Part shown: one piece after another, positions 59,974 through 64,000 of the stretch | How positions within the stretch are numbered: position 1 is the stretch's first letter | How the letters are laid out: the number at the start of each line of letters is the position of its first letter | Assembly (NCBI RefSeq): GCF_000472925.1 | Contig: NZ_AXAS01000050.1 | Location: 1 to 64,000 of the forward strand | Length of the DNA stretch: 64,000 nucleotides | Reading direction: 5' to 3' | Origin: Bradyrhizobium sp. Ec3.3 | GTDB lineage: Bacteria > Pseudomonadota > Alphaproteobacteria > Rhizobiales > Xanthobacteraceae | Notes under the pieces: model-generated | Seen by the model: the letters and a program-made list of their open reading frames with translations, nothing else | Told to the model about the DNA's origin: nothing | The model's database searches: none | Made by a program: the position numbers and the translations under genes

Positions 59974-60194
59974 TTTGCCTTTCCGGCTCTCGAACGCGCG
60001 GTCCGACTGGCATTTGCCTGATCGAGCTTGGCACTCTTGCGCAGCGCGTCCTTCAGGTCGGCCGGTATGCCGTGCTTTTCCAGGAGGTCTGCGAAGGCCT
60101 CGTCCGCCAGATCCTGAAGGGTCTCCATGCGATCGCGCGCAAGCTGCTTGAGCTTGCCGAACGTGTCCTCGTCGAATGCGATCAGCTTGCGCAT
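59970..60194 (-). CDS. Ribbon-helix-helix-like small protein
   Basis: A 74-residue protein: the N-terminal MRKLIAFDEDTFGKLKQLARDR strand-helix and METLQDLADEAFADLLEKHG helix fit the MetJ/CopG ribbon-helix-helix pattern, followed by a basic, low-complexity tail SRTARSRAGKAK. Such proteins bind operator DNA as dimers. It overlaps the small acidic gene by 4 bases. The longer frame to 60263 is not supported. Confidence 0.75.
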   Translation of the reverse strand: MRKLIAFDEDTFGKLKQLARDRMETLQDLADEAFADLLEKHGIPADLKDALRKSAKLDQANASRTARSRAGKAK

Positions 60195-60290
60195 GATCGT
60201 CGCTGCCTCCCTTTTCAAATCGTACGTGACGGAATTTGTTCCGGAACGCGCCTGTGCGCCCATCGTTGGTGGCGAAAGGGAGAGTTTCCG

Positions 60291-60677
60291 ATGATGAGAT
60301 TGCCTGCAACAGTTTCGGCATCGATAGCTGCATCGGTCCTTGGTCTGGCGGTCCTTGCGATGCCGACGACGTCATTCGCGCAAACGAGTGGAGGCGGCAC
60401 GGGCGGAAGCAGCAGCAGCAGCGCAACGTCCGGTGCGACGGGGAGTGGCTCCGCGACTTCAGGTACGGCGGCGGGAACGTCCGCTACCGGTCCCGGCAGC
60501 GCCGGGTCGACGGGGCAGGCCACTCTGCCGCGGGGGACGAACAGCCTGGGCACCGCACAGTCCTCCGGCGGGACCGTCGGTATGGGATCCGGTGGAGACA
60601 AGTCAGTCGACTCGGCGGTCGATGCGGAGAACAAGCAGATGGACAAGACGGTGAAGAGCATCTGCCGCGGCTGCTGA
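60291..60677 (+). CDS. Exported Ser/Gly/Thr-rich protein
   Basis: A 128-residue protein with signal peptide (MMRLPATVSASIAASVLGLA, cleaved near SFA-QTS), then an extreme low-complexity region (Gly/Ser/Thr repeats such as GGTGGSSSSSATSGATGSGS) to about residue 95, and a charged C-terminal block VDAENKQMDKTVKSICRGC with a CxxC pair. Function unknown; the tail could carry a redox or metal site. ATG follows AAAGGGAG. Confidence 0.7.
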   Translation: MMRLPATVSASIAASVLGLAVLAMPTTSFAQTSGGGTGGSSSSSATSGATGSGSATSGTAAGTSATGPGSAGSTGQATLPRGTNSLGTAQSSGGTVGMGSGGDKSVDSAVDAENKQMDKTVKSICRGC

Positions 60678-60721
60678 GCCGGGAGGGAGGCCGATCCCTT
60701 AAGTGCTTGAAAAGCAGCCGC

Positions 60722-60763
60722 AAAAAACAAGGCCGTTGACGCAATATACCGCCAACGACCTTG
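60722..60763 (-). terminator. Intrinsic terminator, minus strand
   Basis: On the minus strand CAAGGTCGTTG, a 14-base loop, CAACGGCCTTG (11-bp stem with one mismatch) is followed by TTTTTTG. It lies about 140 bases downstream of the coiled-coil gene and may end its transcript. Confidence 0.65.
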
Positions 60764-60901
60764 CCAGCCCCGGATATTGAAATTGGCTCACGCCATCCGG
60801 TAACCGGGAGCATGGCGCGGAATCATACGGGGGAATGTGATCTAGTTCACATGCCACAAAATTTTGGCGCGTCAGGCGGGAACGAATCGCTGCCGGCCGG
60901 A

Positions 60902-61399
60902 TCAGCTTCGCGATTTGCTTCGCCTGCGCAGGCTGGCGTGGCGGCGGGCCGGCTTCCGGCGGGTAACCGACGGCGTCTCGGTCTCCGCGGCCTGCGCGCT
61001 GGCGTAGGACTGTTTGAGCCCGTCGATGGATTCGGTCAGGGTCGCGACCTGCTCCGACAGGCGCTTGGTGTCGGCCTGCTGCGAGGCGAGCAGGCGTTTG
61101 ACCGTCGAAAGCTGGTCCTGCACCACCTGGAGCTGGTCGATCGATTCCTGCTGGGTGGCTTCCAGCCCCTTGGTTTTCTCCACGAGCTGCTCGGAGGCCT
61201 GCGCGGTGCGGGCCTGCAGCAGCCGGGCGGTGACCACCCGGTCGGACTCCGGGGCTGTGCCGGTATAGACGCGCCAGATCGCGATCGAGGTGACCCCGGT
61301 GATGAGCAGGAGCAAGGTCGCAGCCGCGAGCGCGATCGGCTGGCTGCCGAGGCGGGTGAAGGCGCTGGTTCGCGTATCGCGCGGTGCGAGATCGATCAT
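60902..61399 (-). CDS. Membrane-anchored coiled-coil protein
   Basis: A 165-residue protein with one helix IALAAATLLLLITGVTSIAIW near residue 22, then a long coiled coil EQLVEKTKGLEATQQESIDQ to SEQVATLTESIDGLKQSYAS, and an Arg/Lys-rich tail ending RRRSKSRS. The layout matches the gene at 48749-49573, but similarity is of architecture only. Function unknown; perhaps a periplasmic scaffold. The start at 61399 puts the anchor near the N-terminus. Confidence 0.72.
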   Translation of the reverse strand: MIDLAPRDTRTSAFTRLGSQPIALAAATLLLLITGVTSIAIWRVYTGTAPESDRVVTARLLQARTAQASEQLVEKTKGLEATQQESIDQLQVVQDQLSTVKRLLASQQADTKRLSEQVATLTESIDGLKQSYASAQAAETETPSVTRRKPARRHASLRRRSKSRS

Positions 61400-61562
61400 C
61401 GCTGACAAAGCCCAAAAAATGAACTGAAGTGGCGAAGACCAGCGGCAACGGCCGCCGGGGCGTCCCGAAAACGTTACGTTTCGGCAGGAAATGGGACCAA
61501 AAAGAGGCTGAGGGCTGAAAAAGGGCCGTTGCGGCCGCAGAAGGCCGCTTGGGCCACGGGAT

Positions 61563-62294
61563 TCAGGGCTGAAAGCCGCCAAATGGCCCCGAATACGTCT
61601 TCGCCCGCGGCGCCGCATAGGGCCCGAGTCGCGACGTCGTCAGCCCGAGTCGCACCAGAGCCTCGGCGAGCGGCACCGCGGCGGCGACGCCGTCGACGAC
61701 GGGGAGGCCGTGCTTGGTCGCGAACTCGCCGGCGAGGTCGGCCATGCCGGCGCAGCCGAGCACGATGGCTTCCGTGCGGTCCTCGCGGATCGCGGCCGTG
61801 ATCTCGCTGGAGATCTTGCCGAGCGCATCGGCATTGCGCTCCTCGAGCGCGAGCACGGGGACCTCGGCGGCGCGGACGCGCGCGCAGCGCTCGGCGAGGC
61901 CGTATTTCCGCAAATTATGCTCGATCGGCACGATGGAGACACCGAGTGTCGTCACCACCGAGAAGCGCACCGCAATCAGGCTCGCCATATGGAAGGCGGC
62001 TTCGCCGATGCCGATCACCGGTGCCTTTGCGATCGCACGCGCCGCATCGAGGCCGGTGTCGTCGAAACAGGCGATGATGTGGGCGTCCGCGCCATCGCGG
62101 TCGGCGTCGCGGATGCAGCCGAGCATGCCGGGCACCGCAAAGGCCTCGTCGTAGAAGCCCTCAATCGAGACCGGGCCCATCGTGGGCTGGCGGGCATCGA
62201 TCAATGTGTCCGGCAAGGCGACGGCACGCGCTGCCGCGGCGATCTTCGCCGTCATCGCAGCCGTGGTGTTGGGATTGACGATGTGGAGCCGCAT
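61563..62294 (-). CDS. Hydantoin/aspartate racemase family protein
   Basis: A 244-residue enzyme of the Asp/Glu/hydantoin racemase superfamily, which uses two cysteines as acid and base. First Cys in IACFDDTGLDAAR near residue 78, second in AIVLGCAGMADLAGEFAT near 185. The N-terminal MRLHIVNPNTTAAMTAKIAA is typical of hydantoin racemases. It lies 4 bases after the downstream permease gene end, in the same direction, so it probably belongs to that transport operon: uptake and racemisation of a chiral amide or hydantoin is plausible. Confidence 0.88.
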   Translation of the reverse strand: MRLHIVNPNTTAAMTAKIAAAARAVALPDTLIDARQPTMGPVSIEGFYDEAFAVPGMLGCIRDADRDGADAHIIACFDDTGLDAARAIAKAPVIGIGEAAFHMASLIAVRFSVVTTLGVSIVPIEHNLRKYGLAERCARVRAAEVPVLALEERNADALGKISSEITAAIREDRTEAIVLGCAGMADLAGEFATKHGLPVVDGVAAAVPLAEALVRLGLTTSRLGPYAAPRAKTYSGPFGGFQP

Positions 62295-62298
62295 CAGG

Positions 62299-63180
62299 TC
62301 ACACCAGCCCCTTGCCGGCATCCGAGCCCTTTGCGGCCTGCCGCTTGTTCAGCACGTGGATGGCACCGAGCGAAAGGGTGATCACCGCGAAGGATACAGC
62401 GGAGATGATGGTGCCGAGCGCGTAGATGTCGGGCTTGGTCACCGTGGTGGTGAGGCCCTGGAGATCCAGCGGCAGCGTGTTCACCGAACCGATCGCCTGG
62501 CTTGAGCGGGCGAGCTCGTCCCAGGACAGCGTGAAGCCGAACAGCCCGATGCCGATCACCGAGGGCAGGATGATCGGCAGCACGACGTGACGGAAGGTCT
62601 GCCAGGGCGTTGCCCCGAGATCGCGCGCGGCTTCCTCGAGCCTGGGGTCGAAGCGGTTGAAGATCGCGAACATGATGAGCAGGCCGAACGGCAGTGTCCA
62701 GGTCAGATGCGCGCCTAAGCCCGAGGTGAGCAGGCCCATCGAGGTCTCGAAATTCTCGTTCCAGTGCGCCTTAATGAGGTCGTCGATGATGCGGAATTCC
62801 AGGGAGATGCCGAGCGAGGTGATGATGGAGGGAACGATGAGGCTCGCGATCGCCGAATAGAACAGGATGCTCTGCGCCTTGAACTTGCGGCGGAAGGCCA
62901 TCCCGGCGGCAACCGACAGCACGACGGTGATCGCCATCACGACGAGCCCGAGCAGCAGCGAACGGCGGAAGGCGGCACCGAGATCGACGATGCCGGTGCC
63001 CTGGAACAGCTTCGACAGCCAGTAGGTCGAGACCCCGTTCATCGGGAAGGTGAGGCCGCCCTGCGGCCCCTGGAACGACAGGATGTAGATCGCGATCATC
63101 GGGCCGTAGAGGAACAGTACATAGGCCGCGAAGAACACAGCGAGCACATAGAAGCTGCGCGGGCGTCCCTCTCGCATCAC
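62299..63180 (-). CDS. ABC transporter permease, PotC-like
   Basis: A 293-residue inner-membrane permease of the polyamine-type family. Six helices, starting FYVLAVFFAAYVLFLYGPMIA; the EAA loop is ARDLGATPWQTFRHVVLPIILPSVIGIGLFGF near residue 195. Its ATG overlaps the stop of the PotB-like gene by 4 bases, so they are one operon. The C-terminal IHVLNKRQAAKGSDAGKGLV tail is cytoplasmic. Substrate unknown; related systems import spermidine, putrescine or opines. Confidence 0.93.
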   Translation of the reverse strand: MMREGRPRSFYVLAVFFAAYVLFLYGPMIAIYILSFQGPQGGLTFPMNGVSTYWLSKLFQGTGIVDLGAAFRRSLLLGLVVMAITVVLSVAAGMAFRRKFKAQSILFYSAIASLIVPSIITSLGISLEFRIIDDLIKAHWNENFETSMGLLTSGLGAHLTWTLPFGLLIMFAIFNRFDPRLEEAARDLGATPWQTFRHVVLPIILPSVIGIGLFGFTLSWDELARSSQAIGSVNTLPLDLQGLTTTVTKPDIYALGTIISAVSFAVITLSLGAIHVLNKRQAAKGSDAGKGLV

Positions 63181-64000
63181 AGCTCCTTCCTGATGTCGAC
63201 GATGCGCGACATCATGGTGATGATCAGGAAGGTGATCGCGAGCAGGATCACGGCGTTCGCCGCGGCCGCCGGGAATTGCAGCGCGTTGAGCCGGGTCTCG
63301 ATGATCTTGCCGGCGGCGGCGATCTGCTGGCCGCCCATCACGCCGATGGTGATGAAATCGCCCATCACGATGGTGATGACGAAGATCGAGCCGATCACGA
63401 TGCCGGGCTTTGCCAAGGGGATGATGACGTTGACGAGGGTCTGGAACCCGGTGGCGCCGGCGTCATAGGCGGCCTCGATCAGCGACTTGTCGATGCGCAC
63501 CATCGAGTTGAAGATCGGCACCACCATGAAGAACGTAAAGAGGTGCACCAGCGCCAGCACCACGGAGAATTCGGAATAAAGCAGCCATTCGACCGGCTGG
63601 TCGATCACGCCGATCTTGAGCAGCCCCGAATTGACGAGGCCGTTGCGGCCGAGCAGCGGAATCCAGGCGATCATGCGGATCACGTTCGAAGTCCAGAACG
63701 GTATCGTGCAGAGCAGCGACAGGCCCATCTGCCAGGTTTTGGACTTGATGTGGAAGGCGAGGAAGTAGGCGACCCAGAAGCCGATGAACAGGGTGATCGC
63801 CCAGACCATGAAGCACAGCTTCAAAGTCTTCACATAGGTCTTGCCGATCGTGCAGAGATCGGGGAGCTGCGCGATGCAGCCTTCGAACGTGTCGGTGTAG
63901 CCGCGCCCGGAGAAGGTCGGCAGCAACTGGTATTCGTTGTAATCCCAGAACGAGACGATGACCACGAACACCAGCGGGATCAGGAAGAAGGCGAGGAAGA
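63177..64000 (-). CDS. ABC transporter permease, PotB-like (start beyond window)
   Basis: The visible 274 codons encode a polyamine-type permease; the N-terminus lies outside the window. Helices such as LKLCFMVWAITLFIGFWVAYFLAFHI and a periplasmic TFSGRGYTDTFEGCIAQLPDLCTIGK loop are seen, with the EAA-type loop IEAAYDAGATGFQTLVNVIIPLAKPGI near the C-terminal third. It forms the channel with the PotC-like protein. The ATP-binding and binding-protein genes are expected upstream beyond 64000. Confidence 0.92.
   Translation of the reverse strand, partial: FLAFFLIPLVFVVIVSFWDYNEYQLLPTFSGRGYTDTFEGCIAQLPDLCTIGKTYVKTLKLCFMVWAITLFIGFWVAYFLAFHIKSKTWQMGLSLLCTIPFWTSNVIRMIAWIPLLGRNGLVNSGLLKIGVIDQPVEWLLYSEFSVVLALVHLFTFFMVVPIFNSMVRIDKSLIEAAYDAGATGFQTLVNVIIPLAKPGIVIGSIFVITIVMGDFITIGVMGGQQIAAAGKIIETRLNALQFPAAAANAVILLAITFLIITMMSRIVDIRKEL

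Noticed and set aside
60291..60677. Tandem-repeat or CRISPR-like array
   Set aside because: The repetition is codon-level Gly/Ser/Thr bias inside one reading frame with a signal peptide, not spaced identical repeats.

Overview
The window reads as chromosomal DNA of a high-GC alphaproteobacterium, most likely Bradyrhizobium or a close relative. This is inferred from the protein families present (Usg, the Anbu/ATP-grasp cluster, DUF3126, zf-CHCC, DUF1269), from the dispersed palindromic repeats typical of that group, and from several small proteins I associate with Bradyrhizobium. No database search was possible.

Layout. 1-4.4 kb: the 5' part of groES with a CIRCE operator and a matching promoter, then usg, a cupin protein, a NupC-type nucleoside transporter and an MFS exporter. 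4.4-10 kb: an SDR gene and the Anbu cluster (Anbu peptidase, transglutaminase-like protein, alpha-E protein, circularly permuted ATP-grasp), with a divergent Sel1 gene and two palindromic repeats inside it. 10.3-16.1 kb: a CinA/MoaB-domain protein, gpt, an exported class II aldolase, a short MetE-like protein, a DsbA-fold isomerase and a quinone oxidoreductase. 16.1-17.9 kb: a gene-poor patch with broken small genes and a lineage-specific protein whose paralogue lies at 52.3 kb. 17.9-30.9 kb: a long run of amide and peptide hydrolases (amidase, two M20 hydrolases, MlrC) with a complete dipeptide/oligopeptide-type ABC transporter. 31-43.8 kb: mostly housekeeping and membrane functions: GT39-type transferase, Bcr/CflA exporter, animal-type heme peroxidase, tRNA-Leu(UAA), FAD monooxygenase, cysE.

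43.8-48.6 kb: a tightly coupled operon for a NADPH-ferredoxin reductase, a 7Fe ferredoxin and a molybdopterin oxidoreductase, divergent from an AraC-type regulator. 48.7-57.6 kb: accessory DNA with small exported proteins, orphan hydrolases, truncated or frameshifted genes and a large arylsulfatase. 57.9-64 kb: conserved small membrane genes, a gamma carbonic anhydrase, a small two-gene unit with a ribbon-helix-helix-like protein, and a hydantoin-racemase-like gene with two polyamine-type ABC permeases, the last cut by the window end.

The most distinctive candidates for follow-up are the molybdopterin oxidoreductase/ferredoxin/reductase operon of unknown substrate, the Anbu cluster, the amide/peptide import-and-hydrolysis locus and the paralogous lineage-specific protein pair. 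I saw no CRISPR array, rRNA or intact prophage.
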